NCBI RefSeq assembly: GCF_008079445.1
Contig: NZ_VRYH01000004.1
Location: 372,001 to 436,000 of the forward strand
Length of the DNA stretch: 64,000 nt
Direction: 5' to 3'
DNA from: Aidingimonas lacisalsi
Lineage (GTDB): Bacteria > Pseudomonadota > Gammaproteobacteria > Pseudomonadales > Halomonadaceae
Positions 17,506 through 27,365 of the stretch are shown here, in pieces. The stretch's first letter is position 1; the number at the start of each line of letters is the position of its first letter. The notes beneath the pieces were generated by a model, which ran no database searches, had not been told where the DNA came from, and saw only the letters and a program-made list of their open reading frames with translations. The translations under genes were made by a program, and so were the position numbers.

Positions 17506-17521
17506 TTGACCATTCGATCAA
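17506..17521. promoter_or_regulatory. Degenerate RutR-type site TTGACCATTCGATCAA
   Basis: The left half is identical to the RutR box and the right half differs at two bases (CGATCAA against TGGTCAA). It lies in the 77-base gap between cydC and the deaminase gene, 41 bases before the deaminase ATG. The sequence similarity is seen; regulation is inferred from the perfect copy at xdhA. Confidence 0.6.
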
Positions 17522-17541
17522 GTGGCGGAGCACGACGATTT

Positions 17542-19317
17542 TCAACACCCGTCGACACCGAGCTGTTGGGCTTCCCTCGCCGTAATCAGGTGGCTGTCAC
17601 GTATCGTCAGACAACGTTGGATACCCGGCGGATCGAATGGACCACCATCGAGTTGGTGCATGAGGAACAAGGTCGACCGACCTTCGAGCCAGTGATCCAG
17701 TCGCAGCGAGATCCGCGCTGCCAGGCCACCGTCCAGACCGGCGAATGGTTCATCGAGGATCACGACCTCAGGATCCATCAACAGCAGACGGGCCAGGGCC
17801 AACCGGCGAGCCTGACCGCCCGACAACTGACGTCCCCCTTCACCGACCGTGGTCGACAGCCCGTGGGGAAGCTGTGTTACCCACGCATCCAACTCCACCA
17901 TGGCCAGAGCGTCCCATAATGATGCGTCATCGGCGTCACTTGCCCCAAGCCGTAGGTTGAAAGCGATGCTGTCATGGAATAGCTCAGCCTGTTGGGTCAA
18001 ATAGCCAAGCCGGGCGCGCCAGTCATCAAGGGAAAGATTGCGTGCATCCACTCCGCCGATTCGGACACTCCCCCGTTGCGGATCGATCAGACGGGCAATC
18101 AACTGTGCCACACTGGACTTGCCAGCACCGGAAGCGCCGAGCAGCGCAACGCGTTCGCCAGGCTCGATGTGTAGATCCACCTGTTGCAATGCCGGTAGCA
18201 GTGCATCGGGATAGTGCAGCGTCACCTGCGTCAACCGTATCGCAGGCGGCACCCCCTGCGGTTGCCGTGGAGACTCCGGCTCAAGGATCATGCCGCGCGA
18301 CCGTCCCAAGCCATTGAGACGGCGTGCCGCGGCCCGTGTCGCACCCAACTGGGTGAACGCCATCGGCAACCCCGCCAGGGCTTCATTCAAGGCCAGCACT
18401 GCCAACGGCAACATCACCATCACCGGCGCCGATACACTCGCCATATGGTAAGCCTGCGCAGCCAGAAACAGGGCCATCAGAGACGTTCCCCCGATGACGG
18501 CAGATACCAGGGCATTGCCCAGGGCGGAAAGAGCGGCCAGGCAGCGCTGATCGCGATATAGAGCGCTTTCAAGGGCGTCGATACCCTCATGATGGTGCTG
18601 TAGCGCTCCATATGCCGTCAGCTCCGCCAATCCCTGCAGATGCTCGATGACGCGGGAGCGCATGCGATCCTGAGCCACGACTCGATGCTGACTTGCCGCC
18701 ATTCCCAATCCGGCCTGTCCAACGACCAACCATAGCCATGAGGCCAGCAGGACGACAGTGAGCGGGAAAACGGCAGACGGGACGAAAACCGCCGACAACA
18801 GGCTAACCAACCCGATCGCCACCAGAGCGACGACCGGCGGAGCCATGAGCCGAAGGTAGAGACTATCGAGCGTATCGATATCGGCGGTCAGCCGATTCAG
18901 CCACTCACTCGCCCGACGCCGCGATAGCGTGTAACCATCGAGACGCGACAACACGGCAAACATGCCGGCACGCAGCTCAGCCAGCAGCCGTAACACCGTA
19001 TCGTGGTTATAGACACGTTCCAGGTAACGCGCCACCGTACGAGTAACGGCAAACAATCGAATGCCGCCTCCCGGCACATAGACATCGAGCGTCACCGCCC
19101 CACCGACGGCCAGCAGCGATCCGGCCACGGCCGTTGCCGTAATGAACCAGCCCGATAATGCCAGCAACCCGATTGCCGACCCCACCGTCAGCAACATCAG
19201 CATGGCCCCTGCCGACAAGCGAGCACGGTGTCGGGACAACAACCGTAGCCAAGGAGCGAGTTCGGTGACCGACTCACGCACCCGACCACGCTGAGCCTTG
19301 AATGCATCCCGGCTCAT
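17542..19317 (-). CDS. cydC: Heterodimeric thiol ABC transporter subunit CydC
   Basis: One half of CydDC, an inner-membrane ABC exporter of glutathione and cysteine (also implicated in haem handling) needed to assemble cytochrome bd. About 591 residues: an N-terminal six-helix ABC membrane domain (about 20-310) and a C-terminal ATPase with Walker A GASGAGKSS, signature QLSGGQARRLALARLL and Walker B VVILDEPFAGLD. The ATG at 19317 overlaps the cydD stop as ATGA; the frame extension to 19353 lies in cydD. It is the last gene of the cydABDC cluster. Confidence 0.93.
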   Translation of the reverse strand: MSRDAFKAQRGRVRESVTELAPWLRLLSRHRARLSAGAMLMLLTVGSAIGLLALSGWFITATAVAGSLLAVGGAVTLDVYVPGGGIRLFAVTRTVARYLERVYNHDTVLRLLAELRAGMFAVLSRLDGYTLSRRRASEWLNRLTADIDTLDSLYLRLMAPPVVALVAIGLVSLLSAVFVPSAVFPLTVVLLASWLWLVVGQAGLGMAASQHRVVAQDRMRSRVIEHLQGLAELTAYGALQHHHEGIDALESALYRDQRCLAALSALGNALVSAVIGGTSLMALFLAAQAYHMASVSAPVMVMLPLAVLALNEALAGLPMAFTQLGATRAAARRLNGLGRSRGMILEPESPRQPQGVPPAIRLTQVTLHYPDALLPALQQVDLHIEPGERVALLGASGAGKSSVAQLIARLIDPQRGSVRIGGVDARNLSLDDWRARLGYLTQQAELFHDSIAFNLRLGASDADDASLWDALAMVELDAWVTQLPHGLSTTVGEGGRQLSGGQARRLALARLLLMDPEVVILDEPFAGLDGGLAARISLRLDHWLEGRSTLFLMHQLDGGPFDPPGIQRCLTIRDSHLITAREAQQLGVDGC

Positions 19318-21002
19318 GGCCTCTCCTCGACAAGGCAACCCTGATACAGGCACAGGGTTCGGTCCGCCATTGCCATCAAGGCAGGATGATGGGTCGCAAC
19401 GACCAGCGTCCGGTGGCGGCTGGCCAGCTTGCGGATCGATTCGATGACATGGGTTTCCGTAGCATGATCGAGGTTCGCCGTGGGCTCATCGAGCAGGACC
19501 AGGCCGGCCTCGGCGAGAAAGACCCGAGCCAAGGCCAGTCGTTGCGCCTGGCCCCCCGAGAGTCCTACGCCACGCTCACCCAACTCGCTCGCCACCCCTG
19601 CCGGCAATCTGGATATCAGATCCTCCAGCCCCGCCATCGACAAGGCTTCCGTCAACCGTTCCTCCGACGCATCCGGTGCCACCAGACGCAAGTTGTCCGC
19701 CAGTGAACCTTGAATCAGCCATGGGCGCTGATCCATCCAAGCCATGCCATCGGTTGGCGTCGTCTGCACAACGCCGGATTCAGCGGAGACGAAACCTGCC
19801 AGCAATTGCAGCAAGGTCGACTTGCCCGACCCTGAAGGGCCCGTCAGAGCGACGACCTCACCACGATGCAATGTCAGCGATATCGGCCCCAGCACACGAC
19901 CGCGACCACGGTGACTCACACAGGCATCCACCAAGCGAACGCTGGCATCCCTCGACGACCGCCCTGCGCGACCGTGCGGCGCCGCATGCCTCTCACCTGG
20001 CGCATCGACGAGCAATGCAGTCAGCTCCTCGGCAGCGCCCAACGCTGACGCACGGTCATGATAGTGCTGCGATAACGTACGCAGCGGCTGGAAGAACTCC
20101 GGAGCCAGCAACAGAATCAGCAACCCTGAAAACAACGTCAACGACGCTGAAGGACCATACTCGATATATCCCAGCAACCCGAATCCGATATAAATGGCAA
20201 CCACCGCGATCGCCACAGCGGCGAAGAACTCAAGCACTGCCGACGACAGAAAAGCCAGGCGTAGCGTCTTCATGCTCAAGCGCCGGTAATGATCAGCGGC
20301 CGCATACACCTCCTCGGTCGCCTGAGAGGTGCGTGCAAACAACTGCAGCGTGGTAACGCCCCTAACGCGGTCCAGAAAGTGCCCCGACAGTCGGGCAACG
20401 GCAGCGAACTGATCACGGTTGAGCCGTTCGGCTCCCATGCCGACCAACGCCATGAACAAGGGAATCAGCGGTGCGGATGCCAGCAGAAATATAGCCGCCA
20501 GCCAATCGAGCCAGGCGACCAGAGCCAGGATCAACAGTGGCTGACAGATTGCCAGCCATTGCTGAGGCAGGAACTTGGCGACATAGCCATCCAGCGCCTC
20601 GACCTGTTCGACCAGTTGGTTACCGAGTCCGGCACTATGATAGCCCGACAGGCGTATCGGTCCGAGTCGCTGCAGATGCGCCAGTACATCGCGGCGTGCT
20701 CGATGCCGAGCTCGCAGGCTGGCCTCTTGCCCGGTGACTTCCTGCCCCCATTGCAGCAGCGACCGGAGTAGTATCACGGCCCCCAGCCCCAGAAACTGCG
20801 GCAGCAAAGTGGTGGGCGCTACCCCTGCCACGATCAGACGATCGACCAACCACGCCAGACCGATCATCTGAACTATCGTCAAGACGCCGGCAATGACACC
20901 GAACAGAACGCTGCCCATCAGCCATTGGCGCTGCCCCGCCACCAGCGAACGCAACCAGCGGCGGGGCGTCAATGACTCCGCGCCAGAATCGGAGGTCGTC
21001 AT
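19314..21002 (-). CDS. cydD: Heterodimeric thiol ABC transporter subunit CydD
   Basis: Partner of CydC. The 562 residues contain an ABC exporter membrane domain with the CydD-typical LLAPEFFQPLRTLSQHYHDR segment near residue 300, then an ATPase domain with GPSGSGKSTLLQLLAG (Walker A), GLSGGQAQRLALARVFL (signature) and LVLLDEPTANLD (Walker B). It begins four bases after the cydB stop, so all four bd genes form one unit. It should support maturation of the CydAB oxidase encoded directly upstream. Confidence 0.94.
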   Translation of the reverse strand: MTTSDSGAESLTPRRWLRSLVAGQRQWLMGSVLFGVIAGVLTIVQMIGLAWLVDRLIVAGVAPTTLLPQFLGLGAVILLRSLLQWGQEVTGQEASLRARHRARRDVLAHLQRLGPIRLSGYHSAGLGNQLVEQVEALDGYVAKFLPQQWLAICQPLLILALVAWLDWLAAIFLLASAPLIPLFMALVGMGAERLNRDQFAAVARLSGHFLDRVRGVTTLQLFARTSQATEEVYAAADHYRRLSMKTLRLAFLSSAVLEFFAAVAIAVVAIYIGFGLLGYIEYGPSASLTLFSGLLILLLAPEFFQPLRTLSQHYHDRASALGAAEELTALLVDAPGERHAAPHGRAGRSSRDASVRLVDACVSHRGRGRVLGPISLTLHRGEVVALTGPSGSGKSTLLQLLAGFVSAESGVVQTTPTDGMAWMDQRPWLIQGSLADNLRLVAPDASEERLTEALSMAGLEDLISRLPAGVASELGERGVGLSGGQAQRLALARVFLAEAGLVLLDEPTANLDHATETHVIESIRKLASRHRTLVVATHHPALMAMADRTLCLYQGCLVEERP

Positions 21003-21005
21003 CGA

Positions 21006-22007
21006 TCAGTGATAACCCTCGCCAACCCGGACCTTGCCGCGAAACACCCAGTAGGTCCATGCGGTATACACCAGGATAATGGGCGTGACGAACAATACAC
21101 CGATCAACAGAAAGAGCTGCGACTCAGGCGCGGATGCCGCATCCCAGATCGTGTGATCGGGCGGCACGATGACCGGCCACTTGCTGACCAGCAATCCCAG
21201 GTAAGTGAACAGGAAGATCCCCAGCGTCGCGAGAAACGGCAGGGACTCATGACGTCGTTTGAGCGACCAAAGCAGCATCACCATGCAGGCCAGCGCCAGG
21301 CCGGGAAGAACCCAGATCCAGCGCAGGTGACCGAACCAGCGTTCCCAGACGGCCGGATCGATGAATGGCGTCCAGAAACTGATGACCAGGAAGATCGCCA
21401 ATACCGCCAGCACCAGACGAGGCGTCACCCGATAGGCCCATTGCTGGATATAGCCTTCCGACTTGAGGATCAGCCAGGTCGACCCCAGCAAGGCGTAACC
21501 GACCATCATGCCGACACCGGTCAACACCGTGAACGGCGATAACCAATCCAGCGCGCCCCCCACATAGACGAACCCTTGCGTCTCGAAGCCTTGTATATAG
21601 GTGCCTACGACCGCTCCCTGGGCGAACGCAGCCACGGCCGAGCCCCAGCAGAAAGCACGGTTCCACCAATGACGCGAGCGGTGGGATTTGAAGCGGAACT
21701 CGAAGGCGATACCGCGGAAGATCAGCCCCGCCAGCATCAGGAACACACCGATGTAGAGTGCCGGCAGGAACACCGAGTAAACCAGCGGAAACGCCCCCAA
21801 CAGGCCGGCGCCTCCGAGCACCAGCCAGGTCTCGTTGCCATCCCACACCGGTGCCACCGAATTCATCATCACATCCCGCGCTTGTTCATCCGGCGCGAAG
21901 GGAAAGAGAATCCCGAGACCCAGGTCGAAACCATCCATCAGAACGTACATCATGACGCCAAAAGCGATGATTGCCGCCCAGATCAGCGAAAGATCGATCA
22001 ATTCCAT
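21006..22007 (-). CDS. cydB: Cytochrome bd-type quinol oxidase subunit II (CioB/CydB)
   Basis: Subunit II of a bd-type quinol oxidase, an integral membrane protein. The 333 residues start MELIDLSLIWAAIIAFGVMM and show the family segments YVLMDGFDLGLGILFPF and VWDGNETWLVLGGAGLLGAF. The length is close to cyanide-insensitive CioB forms (about 335) and shorter than E. coli CydB (379). It ends with a Trp-rich helix and a short tail. It follows cydA by three bases. Confidence 0.94.
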   Translation of the reverse strand: MELIDLSLIWAAIIAFGVMMYVLMDGFDLGLGILFPFAPDEQARDVMMNSVAPVWDGNETWLVLGGAGLLGAFPLVYSVFLPALYIGVFLMLAGLIFRGIAFEFRFKSHRSRHWWNRAFCWGSAVAAFAQGAVVGTYIQGFETQGFVYVGGALDWLSPFTVLTGVGMMVGYALLGSTWLILKSEGYIQQWAYRVTPRLVLAVLAIFLVISFWTPFIDPAVWERWFGHLRWIWVLPGLALACMVMLLWSLKRRHESLPFLATLGIFLFTYLGLLVSKWPVIVPPDHTIWDAASAPESQLFLLIGVLFVTPIILVYTAWTYWVFRGKVRVGEGYH

Positions 22008-22010
22008 GAG

Positions 22011-23423
22011 TTAGCCCTCCACCTTGGCCGGACCGTCATCGAAGGGAATGTGCGCCGCCGACCAGGGACGCTTGGGACGCTCGACTTCATCGACCTCATC
22101 CTCCTCGTCCAGGATCGTCATACCGTTACGCACCACCTTGGTGAGGTAATAAACCCCGGCGTAGAAAACGACCGCGTACACAACGACATAACCAATCAGC
22201 GTGAACAGTGCCATCCCGCCCGTCAGCGACGGCGTCAAGCCCTCGGAGTGGGTCATCATGCCTTGTACCAGCCATGGTGCACGACCGGATTCGGTCACGA
22301 ACCATCCCGCCAGCACAGCGACGAACGGCGAAACACTCATTACACGCAGCAACTGCAGGTAACCGCGGTGGTGATAAACCCGGCCACCACGACGTAGCCA
22401 TAGACCTGCCAAGGCAACCGCGATCATCAGGAAACCGAGCCCGACCATCACCCTGAACGACCAGAACACGAACCATACGGGAGGCTGTTCGTCGGGAGAG
22501 ACTTCATTGAGTCCCGGCACCACACCATCAAGATGATGCGTCAGAATCAGGCTGGCGACATTGGGCACTCCCAATTCCACGATATTCTCTTGAGCGTCTT
22601 TATCGGGCCAGGCGAACAGCAACAACGGCACGCCCGACCGGGTTTCCCAATTACCCTCCATCGCGGCCACCTTGGTCGGCTGATGTTCCAGCGTATTCAG
22701 CCCATGGAAGTCGCCTACCAATGCCTGAGTGGGAGTCAAGAATAACAGCAGCCACAGGCACATCGACAAAGCACGCTTGTTGGCATCGACATCCCGCCCG
22801 AGCAGCAGATACCAGGCACTGACACCCGCGACGACGAAACCACCGGTAATGAACGAAGCCATGACCATGTGCGCGAACCGGTAAGGGAAGGAGGGATTGA
22901 AAATCGCCTCGCCCCAGGAGGTCACCTGGAACATGCCGTCCACCAGTTCAACGCCTGCCGGTGTCTGCATCCAGCTGTTGGCAGACAGGATCCAGAAGGA
23001 CGAAATGAACGTGCCTAATGCCACCATGACCGACGCGAACAGGTGAACCCCTTGCGGCACCTTGCCGCGCCCGAACAGGAGCACCCCGAGGAAAGCCGCT
23101 TCGAGAAAGAAGGCGGTAACCACCTCGTAACTGAGCATCGGGCCAAGGAAGTTCGATGTCGCCAGCGCAAAGTTGCTCCAATTGGTGCCGAACTGAAAGG
23201 ACATGACAATGCCCGACACCACACCCATGCCGAAGACCACGGCGAACACCTTGGTCCAGAAGTTGGCCAAGCGTTCCCAGGCCTGAGTGCCAGTGGTGTA
23301 GAACAGCCCGTTGAGTAACGCGATGTAAGACGCCAGACCGATGGTGAACACCGGGAAAATCGCGTGAAACGAGACAACGAATGCAAATTGAAGTCGCGAC
23401 AACACCAGTGGATCCAGTTCCAT
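22011..23423 (-). CDS. cydA: Cytochrome bd-type quinol oxidase subunit I (CioA/CydA)
   Basis: Catalytic subunit: oxidises quinol and reduces O2 without proton pumping, with very high oxygen affinity in the family. His20 (SFHAIFPVFTIG) and His185 (FAHMVMASF) match haem ligands, and GRAPWLVQGMM is the region of the haem b558 ligand and quinol site. The 470-residue length and short Q-loop fit the cyanide-insensitive group rather than the long-Q-loop E. coli enzyme. The C-terminus is acidic (DEEDEVDEVERP). Its 283-base upstream gap contains an FNR/ANR-like palindrome, consistent with low-oxygen induction. Confidence 0.94.
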   Translation of the reverse strand: MELDPLVLSRLQFAFVVSFHAIFPVFTIGLASYIALLNGLFYTTGTQAWERLANFWTKVFAVVFGMGVVSGIVMSFQFGTNWSNFALATSNFLGPMLSYEVVTAFFLEAAFLGVLLFGRGKVPQGVHLFASVMVALGTFISSFWILSANSWMQTPAGVELVDGMFQVTSWGEAIFNPSFPYRFAHMVMASFITGGFVVAGVSAWYLLLGRDVDANKRALSMCLWLLLFLTPTQALVGDFHGLNTLEHQPTKVAAMEGNWETRSGVPLLLFAWPDKDAQENIVELGVPNVASLILTHHLDGVVPGLNEVSPDEQPPVWFVFWSFRVMVGLGFLMIAVALAGLWLRRGGRVYHHRGYLQLLRVMSVSPFVAVLAGWFVTESGRAPWLVQGMMTHSEGLTPSLTGGMALFTLIGYVVVYAVVFYAGVYYLTKVVRNGMTILDEEDEVDEVERPKRPWSAAHIPFDDGPAKVEG

Positions 23424-23655
23424 GATTCCTCCCCTACGACTTCCAGAAAACGACCGTCACCCCGATGTATACTTTCTTGGAATACTTGGCACGTCAGTGT
23501 CGTTCAGTCATTGCGATCCCGCCAATGAACGCACCGTACGCCCGGATGACGACCATGCCCTGCCCCAGACGCATCGATGACAATCGATCCTGTGCTGAGG
23601 CGCGCTCTCATGCTACTGCGGCAATGCTTTTGGCAGAAGGGAATTTTCCACTTAA

Positions 23656-23688
23656 CCCTGAGACGTCTTGACGCATGTCAAATCAGGG
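23656..23688. promoter_or_regulatory. Nested palindrome with FNR/ANR-like core upstream of cydA
   Basis: The core TTGACGCATGTCAA (23668-23681) fits the FNR/ANR pattern TTGAY-N4-RTCAA. It is enclosed by a second inverted repeat, CCCTGA (23656-23661) and TCAGGG (23683-23688). It lies about 245 bases before the cydA start and 26 bases after the phnE stop. As a regulator site it would imply a long 5' leader; the outer repeat might instead be part of a phnE terminator without a T-run. Confidence 0.5.
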
Positions 23689-23706
23689 GACATTTATCAA
23701 GCAGAA

Positions 23707-24525
23707 TCAAATGATGGCATGACGTACTTTGGCGGAAACCCATTCGGATACCATGACCGTCGCAAAGATCAACACGAAGATCACGGCCACGCGATCCCAG
23801 GCCAATGTGTTGATCGAGGCATTGAGTTCCAGACCGATGCCACCGGCCCCCACCAGCCCCAATACCGTCGCTTCACGAATGTTGATGTCCCAACGGTAGA
23901 CGCTGATACCGGCAAACGCAGGCATGATCTGCGGCAGGACGCCATAGCTCATGAGTTGCAAGCGACTGGCACCGGTCGCCGAGACGGCTTCCATGGGCGT
24001 GAGGTGGATCTCCTCGATTGCCTCATAAAGTAACTTGCCGATGAAACCGATGGATCGCAACGCGATAGCGATGATACCGGCCAACGTACCGGGGCCAAGG
24101 ATCAAGACCAGCAAGAGTGCCCAGATCAGGGAGTTGATGGAACGCGAAGAGACGATGACCATCAAGGCCAACGGGCGTAATGCCGGATGCGGGGAGGTGT
24201 TCCGCGCTGCCAGGAAAGCGATCGGAAACGCGATCAGGATACCCAAGCCAGTGCCCAGAGTGGCAATGTTCAGGGTATCCCAGAGCGGACGCCATAACTC
24301 GCCGGCATAGTACCATTCCGGCGGAAGCATGCGGCCGATGAGGTCACCTGCCTGTCGTCCAGCGTCCGCGACGAAGGACCAGGTCGTATTGTCCGCAATC
24401 ACCTTGCTGCACAAGACCAGCAAGGCCGTACCTACTAACCATGCACTCCATAGTGCCCACTGAGCACGCGTCGTGCGCCGACGCCAGACGGGCTGATGAT
24501 TGCGTGTCGCTATCGACAAGGGCAT
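23707..24525 (-). CDS. phnE: Phosphonate/phosphite ABC transporter permease PhnE (second copy)
   Basis: Inner-membrane permease of a PhnCDE-type importer. The 272-residue product from the ATG at 24525 has about six membrane helices and the binding-protein-dependent transport signature around LLYEAIEEIHLTPMEAVSATGAS. The C-terminal VLGLVGAGGIGLELNASI segment matches the paralogue next door. The open frame extends far upstream to 25479 but that part is antisense-like overlap with the first phnE and is not real. It follows the first permease gene by 29 bases. Confidence 0.92.
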   Translation of the reverse strand: MPLSIATRNHQPVWRRRTTRAQWALWSAWLVGTALLVLCSKVIADNTTWSFVADAGRQAGDLIGRMLPPEWYYAGELWRPLWDTLNIATLGTGLGILIAFPIAFLAARNTSPHPALRPLALMVIVSSRSINSLIWALLLVLILGPGTLAGIIAIALRSIGFIGKLLYEAIEEIHLTPMEAVSATGASRLQLMSYGVLPQIMPAFAGISVYRWDINIREATVLGLVGAGGIGLELNASINTLAWDRVAVIFVLIFATVMVSEWVSAKVRHAII

Positions 24526-24554
24526 GAAACGGCTCCAGGAGCAGGAATGCGAAC

Positions 24555-25382
24555 TTATTGGAGGAAACGCCGAGCATGACTGGAGGCGTATTCCGTAACC
24601 ATGACGATGGCAATGATGACCAGCAGTATCGCCGCCGCCGAACCGTATTCGTAGCGATCGATCGCTGTATTGAGCGTCGCCCCGATACCGCCGGCCCCCA
24701 CGATGCCGATCACGGCGGATTCGCGAAAATTGATGTCCAGTCGATACAGCGACAAGCCGAGCAGACGCGGCGTCACCTGGGGTTGGACGGCATGATTCAT
24801 CAACTGCCACCACCCCGCGCCTGTTGCGCGTACCGCCTCGACCTGGCGCCAATCGATCGACTCGATATCCTCGGCCAGCAGTTTCGCCATGAACCCGATC
24901 GTCGCGAATGCCAATGTCACGACACCCGCCAAGGGGCCAAAACCGAACATGGCCACGAACAGGATAGCGATGATCACTTCCTGGAACGTCCGTGATACGG
25001 CAATCATGCCCCGGCAAAACATGTACACCGGCCAGGCGGAGACATTTCGTGCGGCGCCGAGCCCGACCGGGATGGAAAGCAGGATCCCGATGAACGTCGA
25101 CACGACCGTCATGGTCAAACTCTCCAGAATACCAGCGACGATATCTTCCCAGCGCGATACGAAATCCGGTTGCGCAAAAGCCGCGACGAAGGCCGCCCCA
25201 CGCGCCAGGCCATCGACGACGCGGGACCAATCGACTTCGATGCTCGCGATGGCCAACGCCAGATAGACGGCAGTTCCCGCCATCAACCCCCAGCGCCAGC
25301 GACGATCGCGAATCAAGGGAGGACGTCGCCAGGTAACCGCATGCCCCGTCGTTGTTATCGTTTCGCCACGCCCCCCTGTCAT
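24555..25382 (-). CDS. phnE: Phosphonate/phosphite ABC transporter permease PhnE (first copy)
   Basis: A 275-residue permease with the same layout as its neighbour: a membrane core from about residue 33, the coupling segment [22 protein letters not shown], and [22 protein letters not shown]. The two permeases probably form a heterodimer, as in other phnCDE1E2 operons. Its start overlaps the phnC stop as ATGA (25379-25382). Confidence 0.92.
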   Translation of the reverse strand: MTGGRGETITTTGHAVTWRRPPLIRDRRWRWGLMAGTAVYLALAIASIEVDWSRVVDGLARGAAFVAAFAQPDFVSRWEDIVAGILESLTMTVVSTFIGILLSIPVGLGAARNVSAWPVYMFCRGMIAVSRTFQEVIIAILFVAMFGFGPLAGVVTLAFATIGFMAKLLAEDIESIDWRQVEAVRATGAGWWQLMNHAVQPQVTPRLLGLSLYRLDINFRESAVIGIVGAGGIGATLNTAIDRYEYGSAAAILLVIIAIVMVTEYASSHARRFLQ

Positions 25383-26218
25383 GATGCGTCTCCAACCGGC
25401 AGAGGCATCTGCCGGGTATGGCCGACGCCTCCCGACTCTTCATCGCCTGCTGGCGCGGTACTCCACTCTTCTTCGCCATAGATCGTCGTCAAGACTGCAG
25501 GGGTCAGCCCATCAGGCGTGCCATCGTAGACGATACGACCGTCACGCAACCCCACGATACGGTCGGCGAAACGTTGTGCCAGAGCCACGTCATGGATATT
25601 GATGATTGCCGCCAGATCGCGTTCGGAACACAACTCGCGTATCAAACGCATGATCTGGCGCGAGGTCCTGGGGTCGAGACTCGCCGTCGGCTCATCGATC
25701 AACAGTAGCGAAGGAGCCTGCAGTAATGCGCGAGCGATGCCCACTCGCTGACGTTGCCCACCCGAAAGCGCATCGGCACGCTTGTCCATGGAGTCAGGCA
25801 TGCCGACACGTTCCAGCATGCGCAATGCCTCGGCGACATCCTCCCCCGGATAGCGGCGCAGGAAACTTCGCCAGAATCCTACGTACCCGAGACGCCCGGA
25901 CAGTACGTTCTCCATCACCGTCAGCCGATCGACCAGTGCGTACTCCTGAAAGATCATGCCCATGCTGCGCCGCGCACGGCGCAACTGGGCTCCCCGCAGA
26001 CGCGTCACGGCGATGTCTTCGAGCCAGACATGCCCTTGCGTCGGTTCCACCAAACGATTCACACAGCGAATCAAGGTGCTTTTCCCTGCGCCGGAAGGAC
26101 CGATCAATGCCAATACCTGACCGCGCGGCAGTGATAGGTCGATGTCGCTCAACGCCGGAACGTCCTTGCCGTAACGCTTCGACACCCCCGCGAGCCTCAA
26201 CATCGGGATACCGGCCAT
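25379..26218 (-). CDS. phnC: Phosphonate/phosphite ABC transporter ATP-binding protein PhnC
   Basis: Cytoplasmic ATPase of the importer, about 279 residues. Walker A is GPSGAGKST, the signature [17 protein letters not shown] and Walker [13 protein letters not shown], followed by an H-loop His. I choose the ATG at 26218 because AGGGGAG lies eight bases upstream; an in-frame ATG at 26242 would overlap the phnD stop region. It sits between phnD and the first phnE, the usual order for this family. Confidence 0.92.
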   Translation of the reverse strand: MAGIPMLRLAGVSKRYGKDVPALSDIDLSLPRGQVLALIGPSGAGKSTLIRCVNRLVEPTQGHVWLEDIAVTRLRGAQLRRARRSMGMIFQEYALVDRLTVMENVLSGRLGYVGFWRSFLRRYPGEDVAEALRMLERVGMPDSMDKRADALSGGQRQRVGIARALLQAPSLLLIDEPTASLDPRTSRQIMRLIRELCSERDLAAIINIHDVALAQRFADRIVGLRDGRIVYDGTPDGLTPAVLTTIYGEEEWSTAPAGDEESGGVGHTRQMPLPVGDAS

Positions 26219-26232
26219 GATATTCGCTCCCC

Positions 26233-27240
26233 TCAATCGCAATCGTAGGAGACGCCATTGGCCTCATCGATCGTGCGAATCACATCCCAATGCTGTTCAT
26301 ACGTGATCGGGATGAATTTGGCCTCGCCGGAGTTCTCGAACTCTTCCTGCAGGGCACTGCCTTCCCATTCGAAGGTGTCAAAGGCTTGCTTGACGTCTTC
26401 AGCGACATCCGGATGGAGGTTATAGACATGGCCATAACCCGTGGTAGGGAAGGTAGTCGACGTGTAGATGCTGCGATAATCGTCTTCATCGATCACATCG
26501 CGTGACACCATCCGCTTGAGCACGGAATTGGCGATGGCAGCGGCTTCATAATCACCATGCACGACCCCCATGATGGAATTGTCGTGCTTGCCGGAAAACT
26601 CGCTGTCGAAGTCCTCTCCGGCCACCAGGCCAAACTCCGAATCGAGCAACGCCGACGGCGCTTTATAACCGGAATTGGACGACTCCGACGTGAAGGCCAA
26701 GGTCCGTCCCTCGAGATCCTCGGGCGAATCGATGTCGCTGTCCGGTTGCGTGATGATTTCCATCTCGTAACCGAAACTGTCATCCTCACGTGCCATCATG
26801 GTGAATGGCACGAAACCGGCACAGTTCACCGCCAATGGATTGGAGCCGGTGTTGAAGCCCGCCACATGTAGCCGCCCTGCCCGCATGGCCTCGATCTGAG
26901 CGGCATTCGACTGCACCGGGAAAAATTCCACGCGCTTGCCGGTCACCTCCTCCATATGATCCAGAAACCCTGCCCATACATCGGCATAAACGGCAGGATC
27001 CTCGACGGGAGTATAGGCGAAGACGAGCGTCTCGGGGTCGACCCACGCCGATTCGTCGTCAGGCAGATCGGCAACCAGATCGCCATTCTCATCCTGGTAA
27101 CGCGATGACAAGTCATCGGCCGCGCTCACCGAAGCGGAGACCAGCATGACGGTTGCCACCGCCATGCTGAGCAAGTTCGGCAGCGGGAACACACCGGTGG
27201 TGGACGTCGTTTTTCCTGCGTAAGTCAATGGTACTGTCAT
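26233..27240 (-). CDS. phnD: Phosphate/phosphite/phosphonate ABC transporter substrate-binding protein
   Basis: Periplasmic binding protein of the PhnD family, 335 residues. The signal peptide is long, with a hydrophobic core around residues 24-38 and a likely cleavage after VSA (about residue 40). Family segments are [54 protein letters not shown] and [12 protein letters not shown]. The mature protein is strongly acidic, as expected for a halophile. No C-P lyase or phosphite dehydrogenase gene is nearby, so the substrate stays open. A Pho-box-like repeat lies 57 bases upstream. Confidence 0.9.
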   Translation of the reverse strand: MTVPLTYAGKTTSTTGVFPLPNLLSMAVATVMLVSASVSAADDLSSRYQDENGDLVADLPDDESAWVDPETLVFAYTPVEDPAVYADVWAGFLDHMEEVTGKRVEFFPVQSNAAQIEAMRAGRLHVAGFNTGSNPLAVNCAGFVPFTMMAREDDSFGYEMEIITQPDSDIDSPEDLEGRTLAFTSESSNSGYKAPSALLDSEFGLVAGEDFDSEFSGKHDNSIMGVVHGDYEAAAIANSVLKRMVSRDVIDEDDYRSIYTSTTFPTTGYGHVYNLHPDVAEDVKQAFDTFEWEGSALQEEFENSGEAKFIPITYEQHWDVIRTIDEANGVSYDCD

Positions 27241-27296
27241 GTCATCGAACCTTTGGCGGATTAGCGAAGAACCAAGCCAGACCCTAGGTCATGCAG

Positions 27297-27314
27297 ATGA
27301 CAGACCAGCGACAA
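27297..27314 (-). promoter_or_regulatory. Possible Pho box upstream of phnD
   Basis: On the minus strand: TTGTCGC, four bases, CTGTCAT. The second repeat is identical to the Pho-box half CTGTCAT and the first matches at four of seven positions; the 11-base repeat spacing is right. It is 57 bases upstream of phnD. The first half and linker are poor, so this is tentative. Confidence 0.35.
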
Positions 27315-27365
27315 TGCAATGTCGTTCCTGTTACCGTTCGAAGACGTTGCGATGACAAAGCAGCG

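Noticed and set aside
24526-25479. Upstream extension of the second phnE frame to 590 codons
   Set aside because: The extension overlaps the first phnE in another frame and is Arg/Gly-rich without membrane character; the ATG at 24525 gives a normal-length permease.
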